From Psychrobacter fulvigenes (GTDB taxonomy: Bacteria > Pseudomonadota > Gammaproteobacteria > Pseudomonadales > Moraxellaceae), in the NCBI RefSeq assembly GCF_904846155.1, contig NZ_CAJGZP010000001.1, forward strand, positions 2,852,001 to 2,916,000: a stretch of DNA of 64,000 nt, written 5' to 3'. The notes beneath the pieces are model-generated. The model was not told where the DNA came from, searched no databases, and was given only the letters and a program-made list of their open reading frames with translations. Position 1 is the first letter of the stretch. Every line of letters starts with the position of its first letter. This document shows positions 31,676 through 40,280 of this stretch, one piece after another. Made by a program: the position numbers and the translations under genes.

Positions 31676-34600
31676 CTAACCCTCAACATAACTTGCAGCT
31701 TCATCAAGTGAGACGCTGACCAAGGTAGAAATGCCAGCGCTTGGCATCGTGACGCCTTTTAGCTCATCAGCAATCTGCGTCGTCAGCTTATTATGGCTGA
31801 TAAATATAAACTGCAAATCGTCTGCTAGTTCATGAATGAGACTGGTAAAGCGGGCAACGTTGGCATCATCAAGGGGTGCATCGACTTCATCAAGTACACA
31901 AAAGGGTGCGGGATGCTGCTTAAATATCGCAAAAATTAAACTCAGCGCTGTCAGGGTTTTTTCACCGCCTGAGAGTACGGCCAGGCGACTATTACGCTTG
32001 CCTTTTGGCTGCGCCATCAAGGTTAGCCCTGCCCGCCACTGCTCTGATTTTGGTGCATGAGCAGGCATATCGTCAGTATTTAGCGTTAGGCTGGCTTGCC
32101 CACCACCAAAGACTTTGGCAAATAAGTTGGCGAGCTCATTATTGACCGCGTCAAGTGTCTGCATAAATAGCGTCTTAGTGGTCTCATCAATAGAGGCAAT
32201 TGCTTCCGTCAACGTTTCCATACTAGCAGCAATGTCTGACGTCTGCTGCGCTAGCGGCTCTAAGCGTTCATTGACCTCAGCTAGCTCTGCAACTGCCGCT
32301 AGATTAACCGCGCCAATTTTACTTAGCTGCTGGTCAAGCTTAGCATGCTCGCTCTCAAGCTCAGCGACTTTATCTGGGCGTACACGGCGATCATGGGCGA
32401 TAAAATCCGCTAATAAATTTGAGACACTAATCGGTTGCTGTGGTAACTCTTCATCAGTTTTATATCTATGCCTAATGCTATAGTAAGCTTCTAAAGCCTC
32501 TTGCGTATGAGTACTAGCATCGTCTAAACGTGCCGCGCTTAATGCCAGCTCGGTAGCGTGATGTGCAAGCTCGCTTTGCTGAGTCTGCAATGCGTTTTGC
32601 AAACTGTCTAGCTCGACCTGTTGCTGACTATATTCCTCTTTAATCGCCGTTAATGCTGTCTCACGCTCTGCTAATACTGCCTGTTGTTCATCGCGTACTG
32701 TCTGCGCTGTGTGCAATGCTGCTTGCAGTGCTGGCATCTTGTTTTGCTGCTGCTCATGACGCGCCTTTAGACTTTGCTCATTTTGTAGTGACTTGTCATG
32801 TTGCTCAGTCGCACGGGTAAGGCTACTAACACTATGCTCTAAACGCATCTCGCTTTGTTGAATACGCAGCTGCAATGCTTGCCAAGCGTCATCATCTGCC
32901 TGTCGTGTGCGGGCAAGCTCACTACGTTCGGACTGCAACTGCTGACTCAATGCCCGAGCATCCACTATTTGTGGCGTTAGCGCCGCTATCTCGCTTTGAA
33001 TATGCTGCTGCTCATGATTGAGGGTTTGCAATTCTTGCTCAAGCTCTTGTTGTTCCTGCTCAAGGGCTTCTTTATCAGCATTTAGACGCTGGCTGTCTGC
33101 TTGTAGACGTTCAGCGTTGGCGCGCTGCGTAGTAAGCTGCTGCTGGTATTGATGCTTATCACGGGTCAATTGCTCCGCTTGCGCACGAGTTTCTTCCAAG
33201 CTGATCGTTAACGCATCATAGTTGCGCTGATTATTAGCGATGGTCTTTTGTTGATCTTGTATTTTGGTTTCAAACTCATCAAGCAAATCTTCTAACGCTT
33301 GTAGACGGCTACGTTGCTGTAAGCGCTGCGTTAAGAATTGGTTATTGCTATCGTTTTGACCATCTTGCGCACCAATAAACTTATTGAGACTTATCGTACC
33401 CTGACAACTGATAATCCAGCCGTCCGAGGTTAGCAGGATGGCTGATAATGGCAGTGCTTTTAAAATATCGGCAAGCGCGTCAAGAGTCTGCTTATTAGTA
33501 GCCTCAGATTGTGCGACATATAAATAACATTGTTGCCAAAGCGCTAAGTTAGGTGCAGTAATCAGCTGTGTTAAAGGCAGTACTGTATCAGTCAAACTGT
33601 CAGGCAATGGGCTAACAAATAAATTATCTCTAACCTCACTTTGCTTAGCAGATAGCCACAGGCTATGGCCTGTTTCTATTGAAGAATTGTCCTTTTTATT
33701 AATCTGTTCGTTTTGCGCATTCTGATAAGTAAACAAATCCGTTAAGTCATGCTTAAGCGCTTGCCATAAGCTATTTGTTTGCTCAGAATCATCACCCGCG
33801 TTATCAACGCTTGGTTGATTGGCTTGCTTAGAAACCAGCACATGACTATCGAGCCATAACGCCAATACGCTATCAAGTAACTCTGCGTGCTGCTGACCTT
33901 TCGCGCTTAACTCAATCTGCTCACGTAAGGTGGTGATAGCTAATTGGTCATAGTTATTTAATACTTGATTATCTAAGTCAGTTTTTACTACATTGCTAGT
34001 TTTTACGTTAGCAGACTGTTGCGATTTTGGTGTGGGTTTAGGATGTAATATCTGATGTAGAGTATCGTACTCACCTGCTAAGACTGCGTGACGTTTTTCA
34101 TCCTCGCTCAACTCGCGTTGCTGAGTTATCAAGCGTTGTTGTAAATCATGCGCTTGCGGTTGTAGCTCAGACAGGCGTTCATCAACGCTATCTTGTTGAC
34201 GCTCAATCTGCTGCAATTGTTTATTTAGCTCAGTCACTTGCGTCTGTAATGTCTGCTGTAAATTATTCGCAACAGCCTGCTCTTGCCCATCATCATCAGC
34301 CCTGTCAGTATTGGCAGCTGGTGCTAGTGACTGTTGTAGTTGCTGCCATAGATTCTGCCAGTTTTGCTGGCGACGCTGCCATTTCTCATGGTTTTGCTGA
34401 TGACGTTTTTGCGCTTGGCTATTAATCGCTTGCTGTTGCTCAAGCGCACGCGCATTATCTTGCAGGCGTGACAGCTTGTTTTGCGCTTCATGCCATGCGC
34501 GCTGCAACGGTTGCTCATTGCGTTTATACGCTTCACGTTTATTTGTCAGTTCAATTAGCTGCGGACGCAATTCTTCTAGCACGTTTTGCTGCTCAGCTTG

Positions 34601-35632
34601 CTCAGCTTTTAAACGCTCAATCTCATCGACTGCTTGCTCACGCTGCTGCTCTAAACTGACTAGTTGCTGTTCAATAACGGTTAGCTGCGACTTTGCATCA
34701 CTTAGCTGGTGCTCAGCTTGTTGATAGCTTAGCTGCTGCTGATAATGGCTGCTTTGGGCATAGTCTTTTAGCCACTGTTCTTGATTGATATGGGCAGCAA
34801 GCTTATCTTGTTTGGCTTTTAGAGCCTCATAGCTGGCTTGTAATGTTGCGACCTCACTAGCGCTACGCTCATGCGCTATTTTTTGCTGCTGCTGATTATG
34901 CTTGGCTTGATACAGTTGCTGAATGGCAAGTTGCTGCTTGATATCAGCAAGTGTTAACGCTAGCTCTTCGTAACGCTGAGCGCTTTCTGCTTGCTTAGAT
35001 AAGCGTTTTTGTTGGCTGACCAGCTCGCTTTGCATATCATGCAGACGCGCTAAGTTGTCTTGCGTTTTCTCTAACTTCTTTTGCGTCTCTATCCTACGCG
35101 CTTGATAGCGAGAAACCCCTGCCGCCTCTTCGATAAATTCACGCAGCTGCATGGGGCTAGATTCAACAATTCGCCCAATCATACCCTGCTCGATGACTGC
35201 ATAACTGCGCGCGCCAAGCCCCGTTCCCAAGAATACATCGACCACATCACGGCGACGGCAGCGCGTGCCATTAATGAAATAATCTGAGCGTCCCTCTTTA
35301 TTTACCTGTCGGCGGACGGACAGCTCTTGATATAAATTAAATTCATGGCGAATACCTGTCTGCTCGTCTTGCGTATGCTCAAAAGTCAGCTCGACACTGG
35401 CAACACTTTTGGCGGATTTATCTTGCGTGCCGGCAAAGATGACATCACTCATAGCTCCGCCACGTAACTGCTTGGCAGAGGTCTCACCCAGCACCCAGCG
35501 AATGGCATCAATCACGTTGGATTTGCCACAGCCGTTTGGCCCGACGATGGCGGTGATACCATGACGGAAGGTAAAAGTCGTTGGATTGGCAAAGGATTTA
35601 AAGCCTGCCAGCTTTAGAGATTTTAGACGCAT
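31676..35632 (-). CDS. smc: Chromosome segregation ATPase SMC
   Basis: SMC dimers with ScpA and ScpB form the condensin that extrudes chromosomal loops. Walker A GPNGCGKSN is at residues 31-39, and the C-terminal head has the LSGGEKTLTALSL signature and Walker B PFCVLDEVDAPLDD. The arms are long Gln/Glu/Leu-rich coiled coils (about 170-560 and 830-1120), with a globular hinge around residues 570-790. At 1318 residues it is well above the usual 1150-1200; the surplus lies in the coils and in loosely conserved Asn/Gln-rich stretches beside the hinge. ScpA and ScpB are not in the window. First of the smc-zipA-ligA group. Confidence 0.96.
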   Translation of the reverse strand: MRLKSLKLAGFKSFANPTTFTFRHGITAIVGPNGCGKSNVIDAIRWVLGETSAKQLRGGAMSDVIFAGTQDKSAKSVASVELTFEHTQDEQTGIRHEFNLYQELSVRRQVNKEGRSDYFINGTRCRRRDVVDVFLGTGLGARSYAVIEQGMIGRIVESSPMQLREFIEEAAGVSRYQARRIETQKKLEKTQDNLARLHDMQSELVSQQKRLSKQAESAQRYEELALTLADIKQQLAIQQLYQAKHNQQQQKIAHERSASEVATLQASYEALKAKQDKLAAHINQEQWLKDYAQSSHYQQQLSYQQAEHQLSDAKSQLTVIEQQLVSLEQQREQAVDEIERLKAEQAEQQNVLEELRPQLIELTNKREAYKRNEQPLQRAWHEAQNKLSRLQDNARALEQQQAINSQAQKRHQQNHEKWQRRQQNWQNLWQQLQQSLAPAANTDRADDDGQEQAVANNLQQTLQTQVTELNKQLQQIERQQDSVDERLSELQPQAHDLQQRLITQQRELSEDEKRHAVLAGEYDTLHQILHPKPTPKSQQSANVKTSNVVKTDLDNQVLNNYDQLAITTLREQIELSAKGQQHAELLDSVLALWLDSHVLVSKQANQPSVDNAGDDSEQTNSLWQALKHDLTDLFTYQNAQNEQINKKDNSSIETGHSLWLSAKQSEVRDNLFVSPLPDSLTDTVLPLTQLITAPNLALWQQCYLYVAQSEATNKQTLDALADILKALPLSAILLTSDGWIISCQGTISLNKFIGAQDGQNDSNNQFLTQRLQQRSRLQALEDLLDEFETKIQDQQKTIANNQRNYDALTISLEETRAQAEQLTRDKHQYQQQLTTQRANAERLQADSQRLNADKEALEQEQQELEQELQTLNHEQQHIQSEIAALTPQIVDARALSQQLQSERSELARTRQADDDAWQALQLRIQQSEMRLEHSVSSLTRATEQHDKSLQNEQSLKARHEQQQNKMPALQAALHTAQTVRDEQQAVLAERETALTAIKEEYSQQQVELDSLQNALQTQQSELAHHATELALSAARLDDASTHTQEALEAYYSIRHRYKTDEELPQQPISVSNLLADFIAHDRRVRPDKVAELESEHAKLDQQLSKIGAVNLAAVAELAEVNERLEPLAQQTSDIAASMETLTEAIASIDETTKTLFMQTLDAVNNELANLFAKVFGGGQASLTLNTDDMPAHAPKSEQWRAGLTLMAQPKGKRNSRLAVLSGGEKTLTALSLIFAIFKQHPAPFCVLDEVDAPLDDANVARFTSLIHELADDLQFIFISHNKLTTQIADELKGVTMPSAGISTLVSVSLDEAASYVEG

Positions 35633-35733
35633 GAATAATCAATAAACTTAGCGAAAACAGGCGGCTATTCTACCTGAAATTGTGCTAGGTTTTTAGGGTT
35701 TGTGAGGAATGCTATAATATGTTCACTTTAAAA

Positions 35734-35839
35734 AGTATATAGTGCTACTGGGATGAATTTTATGTAGCATCGAACAGTGACGAAGTCGCACAGCAAGCAA
35801 GGATAATTTATACCAGTAGCACATTCAAATCTATATACT
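35734..35839. repeat. Inverted repeat between smc and the DUF4298-like gene
   Basis: The left arm AGTATATAGTGCTACTGG (35734-35751) is complementary to CCAGTAGCAC plus TATATACT at 35813-35839; a 9-base insertion interrupts the right arm. About 60 bases lie between the arms. This could be a small insertion remnant or a cruciform. It is in the shared upstream region of two divergent genes. Confidence 0.65.
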
Positions 35840-35911
35840 AGTTTTATTTCAATTCATTATATGATACTGCTCAAAAGCTAAATTATTAATTACTAAAAAA
35901 AGAGAGTTAAA

Positions 35912-36211
35912 ATGGCAGAATATAACCCGCAAGAACTACAACAAAAATATGAAGAATGGTGTGAGCTACATCGTAAACAGCTTGAGGCGCAACAGCAGTT
36001 CTTAAAAGCTGCAGCATTGCAAAATGAGTTGAAAGATTACTATCTAAACCCGCAATGGATGACGGATCGTGAAGCTGATCTGCCAATTGAACACTCAGGT
36101 AAAGAGTACTCAATCTTTAGTGAAGATGCGCTATGGAGTATGCTCAGCGACCATGATGAGTTAGCAAAAAAGTGGATGCGTTTGGGGCTTGATGCGATTG
36201 ATAAGAAGTAA
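35912..36211 (+). CDS. Small DUF4298-like protein
   Basis: A 99-residue soluble protein. The first half is a helical Gln/Glu/Lys-rich segment (EEWCELHRKQLEAQQQFLKA). The second half has YYLNPQWMTDREADLP and SIFSEDALWSMLSDHDELAKKWMRL, which resembles the W-x-x-D and LSEDaly-x-LL pattern of DUF4298. No biochemical role is known to me. AGAGAG lies before the ATG at 35912. It is divergent from smc and nearly abuts the 3' end of the TSUP gene on the other strand. Family assignment is from memory of the pattern. Confidence 0.7.
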   Translation: MAEYNPQELQQKYEEWCELHRKQLEAQQQFLKAAALQNELKDYYLNPQWMTDREADLPIEHSGKEYSIFSEDALWSMLSDHDELAKKWMRLGLDAIDKK

Positions 36212-36212
36212 C

Positions 36213-37019
36213 TTAAATCACCCCAATCCCACTCAACAATAATTGCCCGCCTGCAAATAATAACAACACCCCAAAGGCACGCTTAAGTGTTAGCGCAGGC
36301 AATACATGGGCAAGCTTGGCGCCAACTTTTGCCATCGCGAAACTGACAACTGAAATGCATAAAAATCCTGTGATATGCACAAATCCTATCGTACCTTCTG
36401 GCAAATTGACAACATCTTGCCCGAACCATGCAAATCCTGCTGCGCCTGCCAATGCAATCGGTAGGCCGCAAGCTGCTGAAGTACCAACTGACTGTTTCAT
36501 CGGCAGTCCAGCCCAGTTTAAAAACGGCACGGTTAAGCTGCCACCGCCAATCCCGAAAATAGACGACGCCATCCCAATACCTGTACCCGCGCCAAACTGT
36601 ACCCCAGCGGATGGTAACGGCCTGCCTAGCTGCTCTTTGTTTGATAAGAACAACATCTTTAAAGCAACCAATAATGCACCGACACCGATAATGGCCTGCA
36701 ATACTTTGCCATCAATCATGTCAGCGATGCCTGCACCCACTAGACTGCCGATGACCAAACCCAATGCCATTTTGCGCCATACTTCCCAGCGCACGCCGCC
36801 ACGCTTATTATGTGCAGTCAATGAGCTAATAGAGGTCACTACAATGGTCGCAAGAGAAGTACCAATCGCTAAATGCGTGACCACTTCGGGAGGAAAATCA
36901 TAGGCGATAAAAATCCACACCAATGCCGGTACGATAATCATGCCGCCGCCGACGCCAAACAGACCCGCACTGACGCCCGCAAACGCACCTGCCAAGACAA
37001 ACCACACATATAGCATCAT
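36213..37019 (-). CDS. TSUP-family (TauE/SafE) membrane permease
   Basis: A 268-residue integral membrane protein of about eight helices. The family duplication is visible: GVSAGLFGVGGGMIIVPALV near the N-terminus and GTGIGMASSIFGIGGGSLTV after the midpoint. TSUP proteins export or import sulfite, sulfoacetate or related small anions; the substrate cannot be inferred because neither neighbour is a sulfur gene. Its 3' end is one base from the stop of the convergent small gene. An AAGGTAGC-like ribosome site precedes the ATG at 37019. Confidence 0.9.
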   Translation of the reverse strand: MMLYVWFVLAGAFAGVSAGLFGVGGGMIIVPALVWIFIAYDFPPEVVTHLAIGTSLATIVVTSISSLTAHNKRGGVRWEVWRKMALGLVIGSLVGAGIADMIDGKVLQAIIGVGALLVALKMLFLSNKEQLGRPLPSAGVQFGAGTGIGMASSIFGIGGGSLTVPFLNWAGLPMKQSVGTSAACGLPIALAGAAGFAWFGQDVVNLPEGTIGFVHITGFLCISVVSFAMAKVGAKLAHVLPALTLKRAFGVLLLFAGGQLLLSGIGVI

Positions 37020-37076
37020 AGAGCTACCTTTTATAATGGTTATTTAGATATAATAACCAGCGCATTCGCATCATTA

Positions 37077-37179
37077 TACCAAACCTAAAAAATGCGATTA
37101 ACTTTGTCAAACTTGCTAAGCCTACTAGGTGTAGGACTTGCGCAAGTTTTCCGCGTTACTCTAATTTTTGGAAATGGTA
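37077..37179 (-). repeat. ~103-bp MITE-like element, copy 2 (inverted)
   Basis: Same element as at 1908-2010 and 40179-40280, in reverse orientation. Left end TA-CCAAACCTAAAAAA, right end TTTTTGGAAATGG-TA. The left end is the closest of the three to the IS630 terminus (TACCAAACCCAAAA). It lies between the TSUP gene and birA, in the birA upstream region. Confidence 0.8.
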
Positions 37180-37285
37180 TTAGTATTCAAAATACTATAA
37201 TAATCTGATGACTGTCACTCTTAACAATCGCCTCAGTATAGCAAAGACTATATAAAAGATTGTATCAACCACATCGAATAAATTT

Positions 37286-38221
37286 ATGCCCTCACCTGCC
37301 CACTTATCTGTTCACCTATCTGAACTTAGCCATCGTCATGTTGCCAGTAGTGTCTCTACCAATAGCGAGCTGATAGCGGCTATACAAAATAGCGCGCTAA
37401 ATGCAGCACAGATGCACCTATTAACGGCTGAGACCCAAAGCGCTGGACGCGGACAGCGAGGACGCTCATGGCAATCACCGCGTGGTAATGTTTACCTGTC
37501 GCTCTATCATCCAGTGCACATGCCCATTAGTGGCTTGTTGTCACTAATCATCGGCGTTGCGTTGGCAAAGATGCCTATTATTCAAACGCTTAACGAGCAA
37601 TTACGTGCGCAAGCGTTGGTACCTATCGGTGTAAAATGGGCCAATGATTTGGGATTTTATCACCCTCCATCTGAAGCAAATGAGTCCGTATCAGGCACGC
37701 AGGTTATTCAATTTAGTAAGCTTGCTGGTATCTTAATTGAGCCAGTAACCCAAGCTGGCAAGCTAGTAGGCGTAGTGATGGGAGTGGGTCTTAATGTACA
37801 AGCTGCGCCAAAATTAACCGCACAAACATGTGAAGGCATGAGCTATCAAGCCATCAGCTTGCAAGATATTTATGCAATGCTGACGCCTGATAAACAAGCT
37901 GCTAACCTGCCAAGTCTGCAAACGCTGTATCAGCAGATGAGTGAAGCACTGGTTGCTGCCATCAGCCGCTTCGAACACTTGCATATAGAGAAGCCAACAG
38001 GTCACACGTATTATTTGCAAGGCTTCTTACAGCAGTTTGACTCGATGGATGCGCTGTCAGGTCTGCGACTGCGTGTCACCCAGGATCATAGCGGAGATAC
38101 CGATGTCATAACTGGTCACGCCTGCGGTATTAATGAACATGGATGTTTGCAATTACGCCAAGATAACGGTAATATTTCTACGCTTTTTACTGGTCGCATT
38201 GATGTTCTTCATAAGGCTTAA
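37286..38221 (+). CDS. birA: Biotin--[acetyl-CoA-carboxylase] ligase
   Basis: BirA makes biotinyl-5'-AMP and attaches biotin to carrier proteins such as AccB; the MCC alpha subunit in this window would also be a substrate. The catalytic glycine-rich loop reads GRGQRGRSWQSPRGNVYLS, followed by KWANDLGF and LAGILIEPV. The N-terminal DNA-binding domain of repressor-type BirA is missing: the ligase core starts almost at residue 15, so this is a monofunctional ligase. A small C-terminal SH3-like domain is present. At 311 residues it is a little longer than other short-type ligases. The coaX gene follows after 37 bases, probably co-transcribed. Confidence 0.93.
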   Translation: MPSPAHLSVHLSELSHRHVASSVSTNSELIAAIQNSALNAAQMHLLTAETQSAGRGQRGRSWQSPRGNVYLSLYHPVHMPISGLLSLIIGVALAKMPIIQTLNEQLRAQALVPIGVKWANDLGFYHPPSEANESVSGTQVIQFSKLAGILIEPVTQAGKLVGVVMGVGLNVQAAPKLTAQTCEGMSYQAISLQDIYAMLTPDKQAANLPSLQTLYQQMSEALVAAISRFEHLHIEKPTGHTYYLQGFLQQFDSMDALSGLRLRVTQDHSGDTDVITGHACGINEHGCLQLRQDNGNISTLFTGRIDVLHKA

Positions 38222-38258
38222 ACCATAGACCCAACAGGCACGATATAAAAGGATTTTT

Positions 38259-38981
38259 ATGCTCTGGTTAGATCTTGGCAACACCCGTCTTAAATACTGG
38301 CTGACCGATGATATTGGTCAGATAGTCGCACACGATGCCAAGCAGCATCTGCAAGCACCTGCGGAACTATTAATGGGTCTGACCGATCGATTTGAGCGCT
38401 ATGCGCCTGACTTTATCGGCATCTCATCAGTGCTAGGTGATGAGCTAAACGTAAAAGTATCAGAGACTTTAAGTCGGCTAGATATACCCTTTGAGTTTGT
38501 CCATGTTGATGCTGCACACCCTTTGATGAAGAGCGTTTATGACTCCAACCAATTAGGCTGCGACCGCTGGTTACAAATGCTTGGCGCCGTCGATAAACAA
38601 AAGCGCCAATGTGTGATTGGCTGTGGTACGGCGGTGACTATCGACTTGATTGATCATGCTGAGCATTTAGGGGGCTATATCTTCCCTAGCATTTATCTGC
38701 AACGTGACTCGCTGTTTTCAGGTACCAAACAAATCACCATCTCTAATGGTACTTTTGATAGTGTCGGCCAAGGCGTAACCACCCAAGATGCGGTTCATCG
38801 CGGGATATTATTGTCTATCGTCGGTGCAGTGAATGAAATCAGCAGCCGTCATCCAAATTTTGAACTGATTATGACGGGTGGCGATGCTCATATCATTGCT
38901 CAGCACGTCAATCGTTCTGTCCGCATCCGTGATGATTTATTATTAAATGGTCTATCTCGCTATTTCGATCATAGAAAATAG
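38259..38981 (+). CDS. coaX: Type III pantothenate kinase
   Basis: CoaX phosphorylates pantothenate, the first committed step of coenzyme A synthesis. The ASKHA phosphate loop is LDLGNTRLKYW at the N-terminus; the pantothenate-binding motif GCDRWLQMLGA and the second ATP segment CVIGCGTAVTIDLID are intact. The length of 240 residues is normal. It follows birA closely, an arrangement also seen in Pseudomonas, and is followed by a bidirectional terminator. Together with coaD it covers two steps of the same pathway. Confidence 0.95.
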   Translation: MLWLDLGNTRLKYWLTDDIGQIVAHDAKQHLQAPAELLMGLTDRFERYAPDFIGISSVLGDELNVKVSETLSRLDIPFEFVHVDAAHPLMKSVYDSNQLGCDRWLQMLGAVDKQKRQCVIGCGTAVTIDLIDHAEHLGGYIFPSIYLQRDSLFSGTKQITISNGTFDSVGQGVTTQDAVHRGILLSIVGAVNEISSRHPNFELIMTGGDAHIIAQHVNRSVRIRDDLLLNGLSRYFDHRK

Positions 38982-39030
38982 TTATAATAAATAAGCAGGG
39001 TCATTTTAATGACTTTATACAATAGAAATA

Positions 39031-39065
39031 AAAAAGCAGTACGTTTTTAGCGTACTGCTTTTTTG
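39031..39065. terminator. Bidirectional intrinsic terminator after coaX
   Basis: AAAAAGCAGTACG pairs with CGTACTGCTTTTT around a short TTTTTAG loop. It can end birA-coaX transcription, and read on the minus strand it also has a T run. The IS630 copy 2 begins 18 bases further on. Confidence 0.9.
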
Positions 39066-39115
39066 GTTCCATCTAAACGTAATACCAAACCCAAAATATA
39101 TAGTATAATCCACTT

Positions 39116-39610
39116 ATGACTATACCAATACATAACCTAGAAGACCATGACTTTGGCAAACACTCAAAGACTGAGCGCAATCCCAGAGCCCGACTACGCC
39201 TGCTCATCTTATACCAATACAGTATGGGCAAAGCCACTAACGATATTGCCAAAGATCTTTGTATTCACCCTCAAACTGCCAGGCGCACCTTGAAACGATA
39301 TCAGGAACGAGGACTTGAGAGTCTCTATGATCGTCATCGTCGAGGTCGTCACAGCAAATTGGCAGAAGCAGACATAGCCGCTTTTAAAGCCATGATAGTC
39401 TCTGAACAAGACAAGCGAGCTGGCGGTCGTTTGACCGGTAAAGATATTCAGCAATTGGCTAAAGAACACTACAACGCCCACTATACCGTCAATGGTATCT
39501 ACGAGCTGCTTAAACGTATTGATATGAGTTGGATAAGTGCTCGTAGTCAGCATCCAAAAGCCGACCCACAAGCTCAAGACGCTTTTAAAAAACTTTATAG
39601 CACAGGTTAA
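39116..39610 (+). CDS. IS630-type transposase, N-terminal DNA-binding part (copy 2)
   Basis: 164 residues with the same HTH organisation as copy 1 (SMGKATNDIAKDLCIHPQTA, then the RHRRGRHSKL hinge). Because the A run has six bases, the frame continues as FKKLYSTG before its stop, three residues longer than in copy 1. The DDE ORF overlaps it from 39537 in the +1 frame. If -1 slippage is the natural mechanism, this copy would be inactive. Confidence 0.85.
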   Translation: MTIPIHNLEDHDFGKHSKTERNPRARLRLLILYQYSMGKATNDIAKDLCIHPQTARRTLKRYQERGLESLYDRHRRGRHSKLAEADIAAFKAMIVSEQDKRAGGRLTGKDIQQLAKEHYNAHYTVNGIYELLKRIDMSWISARSQHPKADPQAQDAFKKLYSTG

Positions 39611-40151
39611 GGCGTCACTGCCTACTGATGTGAGCCTAGATCAAGTGGACATCTGGTTTCAAGATGAAACTCGAATAGGACAACAAGGCTCATTGACCAG
39701 AGTTTGGCATTACCGCGGTGGGCGACCTCGACTGATCAAGCAGCAACAGTTTCATTCCGCTTATCTGTTTGGTGCCTTTTGTCCAGCGACAAAGAAGGCT
39801 GTCGGCTTAGTACTGCCTTTCGTTAATAAACACACCATGTTATTGCATATGCAAGAGATTAGTAAAGCCGTTCCAAAAGGACGTCATGCGGTGGTGGTGA
39901 TGGACGGCGCATTATGGCATCAACCAAGCTTGAATCAGGCTAATGTCACTATGCTTAAACTACCGCCTTATTCACCTGAGCTCAATCCCTCTGAGAGAGT
40001 ATGGCAGTACCTTAAGCAAAATGAGCTATCTAATCGTTGTTATGACAGTTATGAGGCTATTGTCGATGCCACTTGCTTGGCTTGGAATAATTTGCTTAAA
40101 CAGCCACAAAGAATTCGGTCGTTAACTGCTCGTACCTGGGCGCAACTTTAA
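39537..40151 (+). CDS. IS630-type transposase, DDE catalytic part (copy 2)
   Basis: Contains the full catalytic set: IWFQDETRIG, VVMDGALWHQP and NPSERVWQYLK. The frame is open upstream of the A run, so an ATG at 39537 is available inside ORF1, but the natural product is expected to be an ORF1-ORF2 fusion. Except for a few substitutions near the C-terminus the sequence matches copy 1. Confidence 0.85.
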   Translation: MLVVSIQKPTHKLKTLLKNFIAQVKASLPTDVSLDQVDIWFQDETRIGQQGSLTRVWHYRGGRPRLIKQQQFHSAYLFGAFCPATKKAVGLVLPFVNKHTMLLHMQEISKAVPKGRHAVVVMDGALWHQPSLNQANVTMLKLPPYSPELNPSERVWQYLKQNELSNRCYDSYEAIVDATCLAWNNLLKQPQRIRSLTARTWAQL

Positions 40152-40178
40152 TTGTTGGGTTTGGTATAAGTATGTTTA

Positions 40179-40280
40179 TACCATTTCCAAAAGTTAGAGT
40201 AACGCGGAAAACTTGTGCAAGCACTACATCATGTAGGCTTAGCAAGTTTGACAAAGTTAATCGAATTTTGGGAGTTGGTA
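40179..40280 (+). repeat. ~102-bp MITE-like element, copy 3, abutting the ivd stop codon
   Basis: Begins TA-CCATTTCCAAAAG and ends TTGGGAGTTGG-TA. The internal AGTAACGCGGAAAACTTGTG and GCAAGTTTGACAAAGTTAATC blocks match the other two copies. It starts 12 bases after IS630 copy 2, and its right TA touches the TAA stop codon (40281-40283) of the isovaleryl-CoA dehydrogenase gene. Confidence 0.8.

Larger units (their letters stand above)
39083..40166 (+). mobile_element. IS630-type insertion sequence, copy 2 (A6 at the junction)
   Basis: The element is 1084 bp, one base shorter than copy 1. The ends are identical, TA-CCAAACCCAA and TTGGGTTTGG-TA. The single missing base is in the A run at the ORF1/ORF2 junction (six As at about 39587-39592), so the DDE ORF is here in the +1 frame. 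The 3' half is almost identical to copy 1 while the 5' half differs at many sites. It is followed after 12 bases by a MITE-like element. Confidence 0.92.

Noticed and set aside
31836..34724. Several plus-strand ORFs of 60-120 codons opposite smc
   Set aside because: All are Ser/Cys/Ala-rich antisense reflections of the Gln/Glu/Leu coiled coil of SMC.
35907..36113. Minus-strand ORF opposite the DUF4298-like gene
   Set aside because: It is the antisense shadow of a gene with a ribosome site and a recognisable pattern.
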